NCBI GenBank assembly: GCA_016584305.1 | Contig: JACEEZ010011094.1 | Coordinates: 153,795-217,794 of the forward strand | Length of the DNA: 64,000 bases | Source of the DNA: Chionoecetes opilio | Lineage: Eukaryota; Arthropoda; Malacostraca; Decapoda; Majidae | Direction of reading: 5' to 3' | Shown here: one piece after another, positions 10,406 to 24,252 of the stretch | Numbering within the stretch: position 1 is the first letter of the stretch | How the letters are laid out: every line of letters starts with the position of its first letter | The notes under the pieces: generated by a model | What the model was told of the DNA's origin: nothing | Seen by the model: the letters and a program-made list of their open reading frames with translations, nothing else | Databases searched by the model: none | Program-made: the position numbers and the translations under genes

Positions 10406-11808
10406 TCAAAAGTGGATCTTCATGTGCCTGGCAATATCCTTCTTTGTCTTGAAACACTTGCTACAAATATCACACTTGAACTCCCGCAAGCCAGTGTGTC
10501 TAAAGGTGTGTCTGGTGAGTTCATTAGTGGTATAAAACCTTTTCCCACACTCTAGGCATTCATGATTCTTAACACCACTGTGCATCAGGGTGTGTGTGGT
10601 GAGGGAACTCTTATGAGTGAACTTTTTCCCACACTCTAAACATTCATAATTCTTAATACCAGTGTGTGTCAGGGTGTGTTTGGTGAGGTTACTCTTTTGA
10701 ATAAATTTTTTCCCACACTCTAAACATTCATAATGCTTGACACCACTGTGTGTCAGGGTGTGTTTGGTGAGGTTACTCTTTTGAGTAAATATTTTCCCAC
10801 ACTCTAAACATTCATAATTTTTAACACCACTGTGTGTCAGGGTGTGTGTGGTGAGGTCATTCTTTCTAGCAAATCTTTTCCCACACTCTAAACATTCATA
10901 ATTCTTGACACCACTGTGTGTCAGGGTGTGTGTGGTGAGGTAACTCTTATGAGTGAACCTTTTCCCACACTCTAAACATTCATAATTCTTAACACCAGTG
11001 TGTGTCAGGGTGTGTTTGGTGAGGCTACTCTTTTGAGTAAATTTTTCCCACACTCTAAACATTCATAATTCTTGACACCACTGTGTGTCAGGTGTGTTTG
11101 GTGAGTTTACTCTTTAGTAAATTTTTCCCCCACACTCTAAACTTCTATTTTTAACCCCAAATGTGTGTCAGGGTGTGTGTGGTGGGGTCATTTTTATCAG
11201 ATTTTTTTCCCACACTCTAACTTCATAATTCTTAACCCCACTGTGTGTCGGGTGTGTTTGGTGAGGTCCCCTTTCTAGTAAATCTTTTCCCACACTCAAA
11301 CTTCAAAATTTTTACCACTGTTGTGTCGGTGTGTGTGGTGAGTTTCACTTTTGTAGTAAATTCTTTTCCCACACTCTAACATTCATATTCTAACACCCTG
11401 TGTGTCGGGTTGTTTGGTGAGGTTACTTTTTCAGTAAATCTTTTCCCACCTCTAAATTCATATTTTTGACACCCATTTGTGTGTCAGGAGTGTGTGGTGA
11501 GGTTACACTTGTGAGTAAATCTTTCCAACCTCTAACTTCATATTCTTCCCCACTGTGTGTCAGGTGTGTTGGGTAGAGACGCTTTGACAAATTTTTTCCC
11601 CCTCTAACATTCATAAATTCTTGACCCCACTTTTTGTAAAGGAATTCTCTCAAGGTCTCTTGTGTTTGAATTGCTTTTGTCACCTTGCTGGCACTTCAGC
11701 TTCCTCTGTGCCTTGTGCTTGAGCCTGCCGCCCTAGGTTGATTCTTGCCATCACCCTGTGCCTCCCCACCCCTGAGGCAGACTGATCCTGCTGCTCCCGG
11801 CCACTCAT
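10406..11808 (-). pseudogene. C2H2 zinc-finger protein, copy 1 (frameshifted 5' half)
   Basis: A probable nuclear DNA-binding protein. The 3' half (10406-11062) is open and encodes one partial and seven complete C2H2 fingers. Most are of the form ECLECGKRFT..S.LT.H.LTH with linker SGVKNY; the last two are more divergent (ECLECGKRFYTTNEL and CDICSKCFKTKKDI), and the protein ends at HMKIHF. Upstream (11063-11690) about seven more finger units are recognisable but are broken by many 1-2-base indels. The presumed start is the ATG at 11808, equivalent to the start of the clean copy at 63305, with the same Ser/Gly-rich lead. The first frame break in the downstream half lies in an A-run where one base is missing. 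It could be a real gene with consensus errors or a decaying duplicate. Fingers of this near-identical type are typical of lineage-specific arthropod expansions. Confidence 0.7.
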
Positions 11809-12360
11809 GCTGCTGCCCGGCCCCACAGCCACCACCGCAGCAAGACTCCCACCAGCACGCGATGACCGGTCCTGCGGGAACCCTCGGGGATGCCGGAGCG
11901 AGCAGGGTCTTAGACTGTGACTTCAGCACCTGCAACAGTGGTGACAGTCAGCACACAGAGTCAATTACATCCCTGTTATCTGAGACCCTGACAAATTTTT
12001 CACGGCCAAGATATAGCGGTTTTTCAGATGGAGATTCAGTGTTTGTAATGAAAACGGCGACCATAAAATTCGGTGATGATTTTTTTTTTTTTTTTCTTTA
12101 AATATGGGTTTCCGGAAAATAAAACAATCTCTATTACATAAAGCACCTATTTTAGGCCAGGAAAAATTTGTGTACATTTCTAGTGTTTGCCCATACTCTC
12201 CCACTTCCCCCAGACATGCTTGGGGACCTGTGGGAATGCGTGATTTTCGGGTGAGGAACAAATGATGCGTCGGAAACACGTAATTTAAGAGTTGTGTACA
12301 GGGGAAAAATTCCCTAGATCTAGTAATTTTAATTATATCTTGGTAATTTTCTTGTATCTA
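11809..12360. other. 5' flank of zinc-finger copy 1
   Basis: 11809-11950 matches the sequence just upstream of the other two zinc-finger starts (52080-52250 and 63130-63300), so it may be untranslated leader or first exon. 12180-12290 recurs in direct orientation at 53925-54030. No other feature was recognised. Confidence 0.45.
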
Positions 12361-12361
12361 G

Positions 12362-12470
12362 AGAAATTTGCCTAACCTAACCAAACCAAATCTAACCTAA
12401 CCTAACCTACCCTAACCTAATCAAATCTACCCTAACCTAACCAAATCAAATCTAGCCTAACGTCCTAGCG
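12362..12470. repeat. Interstitial CCTAA telomere-like repeat
   Basis: Irregular CCTAACCTAACC units with CCAAAT variants. CCTAA/TTAGG is the common arthropod telomere repeat. Related short runs occur at 3376-3416, 8118-8160, 23325-23385 and, corrupted, 54125-54370. Confidence 0.75.
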
Positions 12471-12789
12471 GGAGGTTGAGGGGGTTCTCGACACTTGGGT
12501 CATCATTCTGTGAGGATCGTCAGGTTCACACGTTTCTGGACTCTGAAGAAATCCAATGAATTTTCCCTGGATCTAGGGAATGTTTTCAACACCCCTAAAT
12601 TACTCACAAACTATGATGTTGCGAGGCATGTTTTGTAGCCCAGCCCAATATCCCGCATTGGCCCAGGTCCCCCAGCTTGTTTTGTGGGAGAGGGAGAGTA
12701 TGGCCAAACACTAGAATAATACCCAAGTTGCAACCAGAACTACGATGTGACGTCAACATGAATCAAAATATGAGTCATAAAACGCATGA

Positions 12790-13160
12790 AACATTAGTAC
12801 AACTCACAACACGATCTGATAGAAGTTTTTAAGTGGATCAAGGGATACAATAAAGGCGATGTAGGAAAAACGTTCTTAAGGTTAGTAACAGGGGAGAACA
12901 AGAAATCACGGATTCAAACTGGAAAAGGTGGTTTTATTAATGAAATAGGGAGAAACTGGTTCACAAAAGGGTGGTGAATGATTGGCATGGACTCAGTAGA
13001 CAGGTATTTAGTGGGGAGTCATTAGGGAGCTTTAAAAGGAGGCTGGACGTGTTATGGATGGGGATGAAAGGTGGATGTAGTAGTGTTAAGTAAAAGGAAC
13101 TACCTCGTGTAGGTCTCCCCCTCTTGTAGCTTCCTTATATTACTATGTTCTTATGTACAC
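12790..13160 (+). pseudogene. CR1-like LINE 3' end (reverse transcriptase C-terminus)
   Basis: The end of a non-LTR retrotransposon. Frame 1 reads VFKWIKGYNKGDVGKTF and continues to an in-frame stop near 12973. A one-base shift then restores KRVVNDWHGLSRQV and LGSFKRRLD. In CR1-type LINEs the reverse transcriptase ends with a 'W..LP..V....S...FK..LD' segment, which is what is seen. A short 3' tail TTATATTACTATGTTCTTATG closes the element at about 13155, with the 6-8-mer repeat tail usual for this group. 5'-truncated and dead. The next ~250 bases (13160-13410) are A-rich without a recognisable gene. Confidence 0.7.
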
Positions 13161-13566
13161 TGCCAACACCAAACCCTCTGCCAAACAGCGTTCCAATAAA
13201 TTCCTCACCAATTAAGCGCGACCCTAAACTCAACACAAAAAAAACAGTCTTTCAAATCAATGTACCTTCATCAAAAAACAACAAACAGACCAAACACAAA
13301 CTTAAGACTACTTATCAAAAAGTCACCACTCTTAAAAATAGCAATACACTACAAAAAAAAATAAAACGAAAATATAAACAACGTCATTACTCCCATACAG
13401 TACGTCCTACCGTACATAACACTATAGTCGCCCGTCACTCGCCCACTGCACTAATGTCGCCAGGCACAATATATTACTAATTTCAGCATCACTACAGACT
13501 TTTTATGTGCCACTGAAAACATTTAGTGTGATGTACATAATATAACTACTGTGCATGTCTCTTCAG

Positions 13567-15067
13567 TCTATTCTATAATAATATAAGCGAAAGTGTTTCT
13601 GTCTGTCTGTCTGTGTTGGGGTGTTGGTATAGGTTTCCGCCCCCCCTGGCGCAACACCTCATATGGCACATTTTTTGGGAAACAGGTTGACCAGGGGAAG
13701 TCATAAGCCCACTAATGAGATGATCCGATCACTTTTTTTTTTTTTTTTTTTAGCAGCCTATTAGCGAGAATTGTGAAAACAAAAGTGGGTTTCGAGAATT
13801 GAGGAAGCCTTGATGTAGGGTAATGGGTGAGTGAATGGGTGGGGTGATGGGTAATGGGTGTGGGGTGAGTGAATGGGTGGGGGGTGATGGGTGATGGGTG
13901 AGGGAATAGGTGGGGGGTGATGGGTAATGGGTGAGTGAATGGGTGTGTGGTGATGGGTAATGGGTGAGTGAATGGGTGGGGGGTGATGGGTAATGGGTGT
14001 GTGGTGATGGGTAATGGGTGAGTGAATGGGTGGGGGGTGATGGGTAATGGGTGAGTGAATGGGTGTGTGGTGATGGGTAATGGGTGAGTGAATGGGTGGG
14101 GGGTGATGGGTAATGGGTGTGTGGTGATGGGTAATGAGTGAGTGAATGGGGGTGTGGTGATGGGTAATGTGTGAGTGAATGGGTGTGTGGTGATGGGTAA
14201 TGGGTGAGTGAATGGGTGTGTGGTGATGGGTAATGGGTGGGGGGTGATGGGTAATGGGTGAGTGAATGGGTGTGTGGTGAGTGAATGGGTGGGGGGTGAT
14301 GGGTAATGGGTGAGTGAATGGGTGGGGGGTGATGGGTAATGGGTGAGTGAATGGGTGAGGGGTGATGGGTAATGGGTGAGTGAATGGGTGGGGGGTGATG
14401 GGTAATGGGTGAGTGAATGGGTGTGTGGTGATGGGTAATGGGTGAGTGAATGGGTGGGGGGTGATGGGTAATGGGTGAGTGAATGGGTGGGGGGTAATGG
14501 GTGAGTGAATGGGTGTGTGGTGAGTGAATGGGTGGGGGGTGATGGGTAATGGGTGAGTGAATGGGTGTGTGGTGATGGGTAATGGGTGAGTGAATGGGTG
14601 GGGGGTGATGGGTAATGGGTGAGTGAATGGGTGGGGGGTGATGGGTAATGGGTGAGTGAATGGGTGGGGGGTGATGGTAATGGGTGAGTGAATGGGTGGG
14701 GGGTGATGGGTAATGGGTGAGTGAATGGGTGTGTGGTGATGGGTAATGGGTGAGTGAATGGGTGGGGGGTAATGGGTGAGTGAATAGGTAGCGGGTGATG
14801 GGTAATGGGTGAGTGAATGGGTGGGGGATGATGGGTAATGGGTGAGTGAATGGGTGGGGGGTGATGGGTAATGGGTGAGTGAATGGGTGGGGGGAATACA
14901 TACATTTCTACATCCATGATTTCAGGAAAGTTAGAAGGGGCTATGTGGAGAGTCCATGTTTGGTGGGCCGAAGGCCCACCAAACACAGGTGGTGGGCCGA
15001 AGGCCCACCAATAGCCCTCCGCAGGAGCTAGCCAAAAAGTCCGCCCGGAGGGCGGCTTTGCGGCTAG
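13567..15067 (+). mobile_element. Non-autonomous Helitron with minisatellite
   Basis: A 1501-bp insertion without target duplication. It begins TCTATTCTATAATAATATAA and ends CTAG, preceded by a strong GC hairpin (CCGCCCGGAGGGCGG about 10 bases upstream of CTAG). A 5' TC, a 3' hairpin plus CTRR and no TSD are the Helitron hallmarks. Two further perfect palindromes based on GGTGGGCCGAAGGCCCACC lie at about 14960-15012. No Rep/helicase is encoded. Insertion is between G and T rather than the usual A/T. The interior is dominated by the minisatellite listed separately. Confidence 0.75.
13816..14893. repeat. 33-bp minisatellite GGGTGAGTGAATGGGTG...
   Basis: About 30 near-identical units of GGGTGAGTGAATGGGTG plus a GGGGGTGATGGGTAAT or TGTGGTGATGGGTAAT half, with occasional unit deletions. 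Because the unit is a multiple of three, the minus strand stays open for 453 and 383 codons in two frames (His/Pro/Ser/Thr repeats). These are not genes. Confidence 0.95.
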
Positions 15068-15172
15068 TGACACATATAAGGCTGTAGTGATGCTAAAATT
15101 CGTAATATATTGTGCCTGGCGACATTAGTGCAGTGCCGAGTGACTGGCGACTATAGTGTTATGTACGGTACA

Positions 15173-15776
15173 GCGTTGCCATGACAACAGTATTTTGTTT
15201 ACGTCAACATTGGTTCATTGCACTTCGCCCCAAAAACTCCTAAAAACATGATTAAACACGCTTAGTAATGACACAGATATATTAAACTATTTTTATTACG
15301 CATATTATTATTATTTGTGGATACAGAGTGTTGTATTAATGGCTGAAAGGATGAAATAGGGGATATTTAAAGAGCCGAAAGTATTGCGTCATCAGCTAAA
15401 GGTCACAAGAAGAAGAAGCTGGCTCAAGTAAACACACTTTTTGAGGTAAAATAATTTGTTTTTTATTAATTTGAGCACCGATGACGTGCTGCTTACGCTG
15501 TTTTATGGATAATTAAATGGATGAAGGATAATTATCTCAGGGTATATAAGACGGGTGGATTAAATGACATGTTTTATGAAGGTATTAGCATATTAAGGTA
15601 GTGGTGGTGGTGGTGGTGGTGGCTACTGAACTACCCCTACCACATTAACCACACCACCTACCACATTAACCACACCACCTACCACATTAACCACACCACC
15701 TACCACATTAACCACACCACCTACCACACAACCCCACCATACAGCCTCTACCACATCCCCTACCACACACCACAAT
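15173..15776. other. Unassigned sequence plus short minisatellite
   Basis: 15173-15600 shows no recognisable gene or repeat apart from an ATT-rich patch. 15601-15620 is a GTG tract, and 15640-15765 is a ~20-bp tandem repeat (CCACATTAACCACACCACCTA) related to the composite-repeat minisatellite. Confidence 0.5.
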
Positions 15777-17217
15777 GGGGAGTTTTCGAAGCTAAACCGC
15801 CAGATGTTTCTCGCGCATCTCACATCCTCTGCTCTGTGAGGCTGAATGATCTATCATTTACCGTAAATTCTCTGTACTTCTTTGGGACATATCAGAATTA
15901 TCCTTCAATACAACAACTGAAACAGTTCTTAATAAAAAATGTAGTTTATCATTTTATTTGTCTGCCCTTGGTGAAAATATTGGCAAAACAATTGAATATT
16001 TGAAAACTCAATCTTTAAAAATAGTCTTTTCATAAAAAAACACAAGTTCAAGCAGAATGAGGCTTCAGGAAATATCTACTTGTATGTAAGCATTCACTGA
16101 GTACCTATTTTGGGTGTATATGTCTCTCTTACGACGAACATTTAACCAAAACAGAGTGTGGCGTTCAGCATCTCCACAGAAACCATCCCGCCGGCAGGAT
16201 CTGCTAACACCCACTTTCCTGTTGACACGACACGGGAATGGACAGCTCAGCGCCGCCGCTCCTTACCTCACAGCTCATATCACTGATACTCCTAACTTCT
16301 CAATACCACCGGCTACATGTCATCCTAACTATCATCACCCGCTTATCTCATCACACTCTCTATCCTCTACTGGAATATTCGTGGCATCCGCTCCCACATA
16401 CCGTTTCCCACATTAAGAAGACTTTCGTCTCCTTATTTCGTGCTTTGACTGTGACTTGTGTTGTGTTGGGGCGGAGCGGAGTGGCGCGTGTAGTTACGTG
16501 ACAGACGTGCAGTCACTATGTACTGTGGGTAGTAGTAGTTGGGGTAATAAAGCCGTGCACAACAGTAAATGTCTCCTTGCAGTCCTTTCCGTCTCCTCCA
16601 TAGCCCCGAGCCGTTAGCGTGACGAAGTTTGAGAGGGGTGGGTTGCCCCCACCCTCCTTCGTTACAATAGGATAAACCAGAGGACATAGGGTATTCAGAG
16701 GGAAGGGTTGATTGATTGATTCAGAGGGAAAGATTGAGGTGGAGGGGCTTAGAGTTCGCGGCGGGGGAAATAATAAACAAGACCATGTATTGTCTTCGAT
16801 AGAGGACTGTTCGTTGAGGTGCCAAGCACTTAAATTACTTCTTGGTTAAATGTTCGTCGTAAGAGAGACATATACACCCAAAATAGGTACTCAGTGAATG
16901 CTTACATACAAGTAGATATTTCCTGAAGCCTCATTCTGCTTGAACTTGTGTTTTTTTATGAAAAGACGATTTTTAAAGATTGAGTTTTCAAGTATTCAAT
17001 TGTTTTGCCAATATTTTCATCAAGTGTAGACAAATAAAATGATAAACTACATTTTTTATTAAGAACTGTTTCAGTTGTTGTATTGAAGGGTAATTCTGAT
17101 ATGTCCCAAAGAAGTACAGAGAATTTACGGTAAATGATAGATCATTCAGCCTCACAGAGCAGAGGATGTGACAGCCTGAGAGACAGGCTTGAGCGTGAGC
17201 TTATTAGAAAACTCCCC
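15777..17217. mobile_element. Long-TIR element, copy 1 (TSD AT)
   Basis: A 1441-bp element bounded by GGGGAGTTTTC / GAAAACTCCCC with ~350-bp inverted arms (15777-16160 and 16840-17217) and an AT dinucleotide at each flank. The two arms differ near their tips: the left arm has CCGCCAGATG, the right arm has TAATAAGCTCACGC. Copy 2 at 21498-22980 carries the same two arm types in reverse order, so the copies lie in opposite orientation. The interior (16160-16840) has no convincing gene; short ORFs there are not conserved in frame between the copies. The AT duplication recalls the ISL2EU/IS4EU group, but this is only an inference. Confidence 0.7.
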
Positions 17218-17229
17218 ATACCCTACCGC

Positions 17230-18241
17230 ACTACCTACACCTTGGCCCTAACAGTACCACATTGGTAAAATTTAGAGTCCTTTCCCGCCCTAGTAATTTT
17301 ATACACTAGGACCGCAATTGCCTACACAATTGGGAGTGTGGAAATTATCCACCAAACACCCTCTCATAATTGGTAGAGTGGTAGTTTGTTTCCCCTCCCC
17401 CCTAGTGAGAGGTATTTTCCGTTCATCATAGGAGGGCGCGTATAGGGATATGTATATATAATTGTAATGGTAATGGGTAATAATTAAGGTAATTTAAGCA
17501 AATGATTAGTACTGGGATAGGATAAATTAATATTCCCAGTGGTTAATAAGCATTGCACTTAAATAATTAGCACCTTAATTTGAAGCGCGGTCATTGGCTA
17601 TCGTCATTAGATTCTAGGCCATAGGGAATAATATACGTGGCTTAGGACCAGGTAGCGGTGGCTCACCGCCCACCTTGGAGAATCAGTACACTCCAACCCT
17701 CCGTGAGGATAACATCAATTGTTAATATACGTGCTTAACTACAAGTACAGTACACTCCACCCCTCCGTGAGGATAACATCAATTGTTAAGACGTGCTTGT
17801 AGTATATAAGTACGAGTACAGTACACGCAAGACCCTCGCCTTAATAACATATAATATAGTGCTTGTCTATAAAGATTTTGTACATAGTTAATTGTACATA
17901 TAGTGTTAAATCAAAGGACGTGTCTTAGCAACACAAGAGATAACAATAGCCGTGCGTCATAGATAACCTGGTTATGAAGACCTTCTGATGCCCGTATCGA
18001 AACACTAAGTCTCCAGCCCTCCGCCTCTTGTCATCCACGGGCGGCTCTGATCACGCGCTACCACTGCGGATCACACGACTTGCAGTATTGATAATAACCT
18101 ACAGCCCATTTCAACCCACTATCCACCGATAAGTATCATAGTTAGTTAATTAGCTGGGATGATGTGTCGGGAGATAGCCATGGGTTTGATTGATTAGGTA
18201 AGGACTTCAAATTAAATATGTATGTGAAATATAATCCCACA
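17230..18241 (+). mobile_element. Probable BEL/Pao-type 5' LTR
   Basis: The right edge is defined by ...AATCCCACA followed by TTGGTGCCCCGAGTAGAGG (18242-18260), which has the TGG-start form of a tRNA primer-binding site. The left edge cannot be fixed because no 3' LTR is in the window; it must lie after 17219, where the long-TIR element ends. Inside are two ~68-bp tandem copies containing CCTCCGTGAGGATAACATC (17695-17730 and 17763-17795), followed by TATATAAGT near 17802, a plausible enhancer-plus-TATA promoter. Confidence 0.6.
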
Positions 18242-18606
18242 TTGGTGCCCCGAGTAGAGGAATATTGATGTTCATGTGATTCAAAGTGGTCGTTAATTGT
18301 GAGGTAGTTATGAGCCTACCACAATCGTTGGTTATGAGGCTGGAAGCGGGGGTTTTCGCGGCGTCAGGAATGACTCAGCTGTTCAACTACCATATGCCAG
18401 GTAGTAGATAATAGAGATTGCGTAGTACTAGTTAGTTGTAGTAGTTAGGTGGTGGTTGAAATTATATACGCCTTGCTACGCGTCCTTGTCAGGCCGAGCA
18501 GGTTCTACCACCACTTAGATATAATTAATAATCAACTAACAACTATATATATAGTAACGTAATCTTCCATTTAATATTTATTTGACTGAGTTAATCAATT
18601 AAAATC

Positions 18607-19337
18607 ATGGCGGAAGGGACTAAAACATTAGCTGCTAAATTAGGTTGGCTTACACGAGTATATAATACGTGTGAGGCAGCAGCTGGGACTAACCCTATAG
18701 ACTATAATAGTTTAAACTCAGGTCTGCTAATGCTAAACACTAAAGGGGAAAAATATGAGACGGCTTACTGCATATATGAAGTTAAATTAAGACAAGCTGG
18801 GGATAAAGAAATTATTCAGCAATGTGTTATCAATCATGAACACGAATGTCAAAGATATCTCGATAAAGTAATTGAATATGAGGGATTACTGGAGTGTGCT
18901 CATATTCCATCTACAGCTAAAGCTTCTTTAACCCAAAGTGTGCAAGGTATTAAGCCAGAACCCCCCCACAGGGAGATCACGATTATTACGCCTGAAGGTA
19001 ATCAGCTATATCAGCCACCCACAGAGTTTAAAGATCCCTCGTTAGTGGGTAGTTATCCTGCGCCTACTACGCAAATCAAACAGCCTGTAATTACGATTCA
19101 AACATCTCAGCCTACCAGTAAACCACTTAGACCTACTCAAATAATAGATACAAACCGTACATCAAGGGCGACTTCTAGTGAAGTACGAATAATAAATTGT
19201 GTCTTATGTAAGGGGGAACATACGCCCTCCACATGTAATATCTATTCAGATTGTTACGCCAGAGTTGAAAGGTTAATGCGCCTTGGTAACTGCCTAACCT
19301 GTCTCCGTGGTAAACATGCTTCAAATGCATGCGTTAT
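18607..19337 (+). pseudogene. BEL/Pao-like gag, truncated by CT microsatellite
   Basis: The Gag part of a BEL/Pao-type LTR retrotransposon, which would form the cytoplasmic particle. The ATG at 18607 follows a ~345-bp leader after the primer-binding site. About 240 codons are gag-like. The N-terminal 130 residues are mostly helical without a named motif, then comes a Pro/Thr-rich linker. Then there are two zinc knuckles: CVLCKGEHTPSTC and, after a spacer with ARVERLMRLGNC, CLTCLRGKHASNAC. Paired knuckles with this spacing are usual in BEL/Pao polyproteins. Directly after the second knuckle the sequence turns into CTCTCGTTAT/CT repeats. The frame stays open to 19845 only as Leu-Ser repeats. 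No protease, reverse transcriptase or integrase follows. Confidence 0.7.
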
Positions 19338-21497
<2,160 letters not shown>

Positions 21498-22980
21498 GGG
21501 GAGTTTTCTAATAAGCTCACGCTCAAGCCTGTTTCTCGCGCTGTCACATCCACTGCCCTTTGAGCGTGAATGATCGATCATTTACCGTAAATTCCCTGTA
21601 CTTTTTCGGGACATATCAGAATTACCCTTCAATACAACAACTGAAACAGTTCCTAATAAAAAATGTAGTTTATCATTTTATTTGTGAGCACTTGGTGAAA
21701 ATATTGGCAAAACAATTATTGAATACTTGAAAACTCAATTTTTAAAAAGCGTCTTTTCATGGATAAACGCAAGTTCAAACAGAATGAGGCTTCAGGAAAT
21801 ATCTACCTGTATGTAAGCATTCACTGAGTACCTATTTTGGGTGTGTCTGTCTGTCTTGCGACGAACATTTAACCAAGAAGTAGTTTTAAGTGCTTGGCAA
21901 CTCGAGAACAGTACGGGATGGAAGACAGTTGAAAGCGTTTGTTTACACGCGAGAGCTCCGCCGCCCCCTCGATCCACCTCAATGTCCTTCCCTCTGAATC
22001 AATCAACCAACCCTTCTCTCTGAATACCCTATGTCCTCTGGTTTATCCTATTGTAACGAAGGAGGTGGGGGTGGGCAACCCACCCCTCTCAAACTTCGTC
22101 ACACACTAACGGCTCAGGGCTATGGAGGAGACGAGAAGGACTGCAAGGAGACTTTTACTGCTGTGCACGGCTTTATTACGCAAACTACTACTACCCACAG
22201 TACAATAGTGGATGCACGTCTGTCACGTAACTACACGCGCCACTCCGATCCGCCCCAACAACACAAAGTCACAGTCAAAGCAGGGGGACTATACACAAAT
22301 AGGGGGAATTTCACAAAGCAGGTGAAATAAGGAGACTCTCCTTTATGTGGGAAACGGCATGTGGGAGTGGATGCCACGAATATTCCAGTAGAGGATAGAG
22401 AGTGTGATGAGATAAGCGGATGATGATAGTTATAGGATGACAGCCTCTGGTATTGAGAAGTTAGGAGTATCAGAGATATGGGCCGTGAGGTAAGGGAGCG
22501 GCGGCGCTGAGCTGTCCATCCCCGTGTCGTGTCAACAGGAAAGTGGGTGATAGCAGATCCTGCCAGCGGGATGGTTTCTGTGGAGATGCTGAACGCCACA
22601 CTCTGTCTTGGTTAAATGTTCGTCGTAAGAGAGACATATACACCCAAAATAGGTACTCAGTGAATGCTTACATACAAGTAAATATTTCCTGAAGCCTCAT
22701 TCTGCTTCAACTTGCGTATTTTCATGAAAAGACGATTTTTAAAGATTGAGTTTTCAAGTATTCAATTGTTTTGCCAATATTTTCACCAAGTGCTCACAAA
22801 TAAAATAATAAACTACATTTTTTATTAAGAACTATTTCAGTTGTTGTATTGAAGGGTAATTCTGATATGTCCCGAAAAAGTACAGGGAATTTACGGTAAA
22901 TGATAGATCATTCACGCTCAAAGGGCAGTGGATGTGAGATGCGCGAGAGACATCTGGCGGCTTAGCTTTGAAAACTCCCC
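21498..22980. mobile_element. Long-TIR element, copy 2 (TSD AT)
   Basis: A 1483-bp relative of 15777-17217 in opposite orientation. Termini are GGGGAGTTTTC / GAAAACTCCCC with AT on each side, and the arms are 21498-21900 and about 22600-22980. The interior shares the segment around GTTTATCCTATTGTAACGAAG with copy 1, and differs by small indels. The ORFs (99 and 122 codons) are not kept between the two copies, so I do not call a gene. Confidence 0.7.
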
Positions 22981-23830
22981 ATTCTCTCAGCGCCATCAGA
23001 CCCGCCTCCGTGCAGATGGCCTGGAACATATAGAGGTTGCACGCTGATATACACACACGCACACACGCACACAAAACACAAAGAAGTACAGCTTTCCCCA
23101 TAGAAGAAGAGATAACTAGAATGGGTTAGAAGAAGAGGTGATGGCAACAAGTGTGTAGCAATCTGAAGAAGTGGATAGATATAGATGTGGAGACAGGACC
23201 CCAGGAGTAGCTCAGACCCTGTACGCTGCCTTGCGAGTCCGATCCCTGCCCCGTGAGGACAGAGTCCACCTGTACTGGCCAGGCTGCATATTCTCCAGGC
23301 GCTCGCCCTTTTCGGCAGACCGCTATAGGTTAGGTTAGGTTAGAAAAACGTTAGGTTAGGTTAGGTAAGGTTAAGGTTGACTGCAAAATTGGTAACTTTG
23401 TGTGGGAATCACAATGAGGTTATTTTCAAGAAAATCCTGTGGTTAGAGTTTCGGAGCTACAGCCATGCGTAGAGGGCAGCCAGCTGCCGAAATGGGCGAA
23501 CGCATGGGGAATATGTGGCCAGGCTGTGGTGTGGACAACACCTCACCTCGCCTCTCTGGAGGTGTTCATATATCCATTATGTACATTTTTTGGGTGACAT
23601 TCCTGTGTAAGTTATGACAAATGTACCAGTTACATTGCATTTTTAAAGTAATTATAACTATTCCTAAAGAGATTGTTTATTATTTTAGTGTATTATGGCC
23701 AAAATACAAGTTTTATCGTGCGTGCCACAAGCATTAACAAAGGTTCGGACGCATTGAAAGATTCGAGGGGATTGGAAAAATTGTTCCCAGATGTCGCTGG
23801 AGAATTGTAATATTTGTGATATCATTAACT
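22981..23830. other. No gene seen; TTAGG run at 23325-23385
   Basis: An AC microsatellite (23048-23075) and a short degenerate TAGGT run (about ten units). The rest (23110-23320, 23390-23830) shows nothing recognisable on either strand. Confidence 0.5.
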
Positions 23831-24136
23831 TTTTTTTGTGGTGACCCAGGGCTCGGATGGTAGGCTCTGCAGGTTCACTTGAGGGTTCTGATGGTTGGTC
23901 CTCGCCCGTTGGTGGCGCAGGCAGGATTCTTATAGTGACGCCTGTGATTAGAGGCTCATGCCGCCCCCGTGTGTCCTCCGATGCACTCGCAGTCGAAGGT
24001 AGAGTTGATAGGCAGAGCATGTGGGTATTCTTAGGCCACTCGAGGGTGCAGAAAGGTTTTGGGTTTCTTCGGGGATCGAACTCGGGGCACCGAGTACGCC
24101 AGTCGGAGACTCTAACCGCTCCGCTACCGCCTCCCC
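23831..24136 (-). repeat. tRNA-derived SINE with A-tail
   Basis: On the minus strand it begins at 24136 with GGGGAGGCGGTAGCGGAGCGG, whose A box (TAGCGGAGCGGTTAGAG) lies at 24126-24110. The B box GAGTTCGATCC lies at 24083-24073. A ~220-bp body follows, ending in CACAAAAAAAAG (about 23842-23831). Both pol III boxes are near consensus and the order of head, body and A-tail is that of a SINE. The 111-codon frame across the body is not a gene. Confidence 0.75.
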
Positions 24137-24252
24137 AGAGTTGAGTTGAGTTGTTGTATATATCCGATCAACGTGTTGAACCTACTTCTAATTAAATACA
24201 GTATCCTTTGCATGTCGTGCGCATGTAATGAATGTTGAATTGGATGATAATT

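Larger units (their letters stand above)
13412..15172. repeat. Foldback MITE split by a Helitron
   Basis: The left part (13412-13566) and right part (15068-15172) together form one CCGTAGATAACAC-family foldback MITE like 2342-2593. They resume exactly at CTTCAG / TGRCACAT, so the whole 13567-15067 segment is an insertion. The left terminus reads CCGTACATAACAC. Confidence 0.7.

Noticed and set aside
13145..13480. 111-codon Lys/Asn/Thr-rich frame
   Set aside because: A-rich low-complexity sequence running into a MITE; no motif.
13712..15073. 453- and 383-codon open frames on the minus strand
   Set aside because: They are translations of a 33-bp minisatellite whose length is a multiple of three; no non-repeat coding part is present.
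24059..24136. Possible functional tRNA gene
   Set aside because: A and B boxes are good, but no aminoacyl stem closes and a SINE body with A-tail follows.
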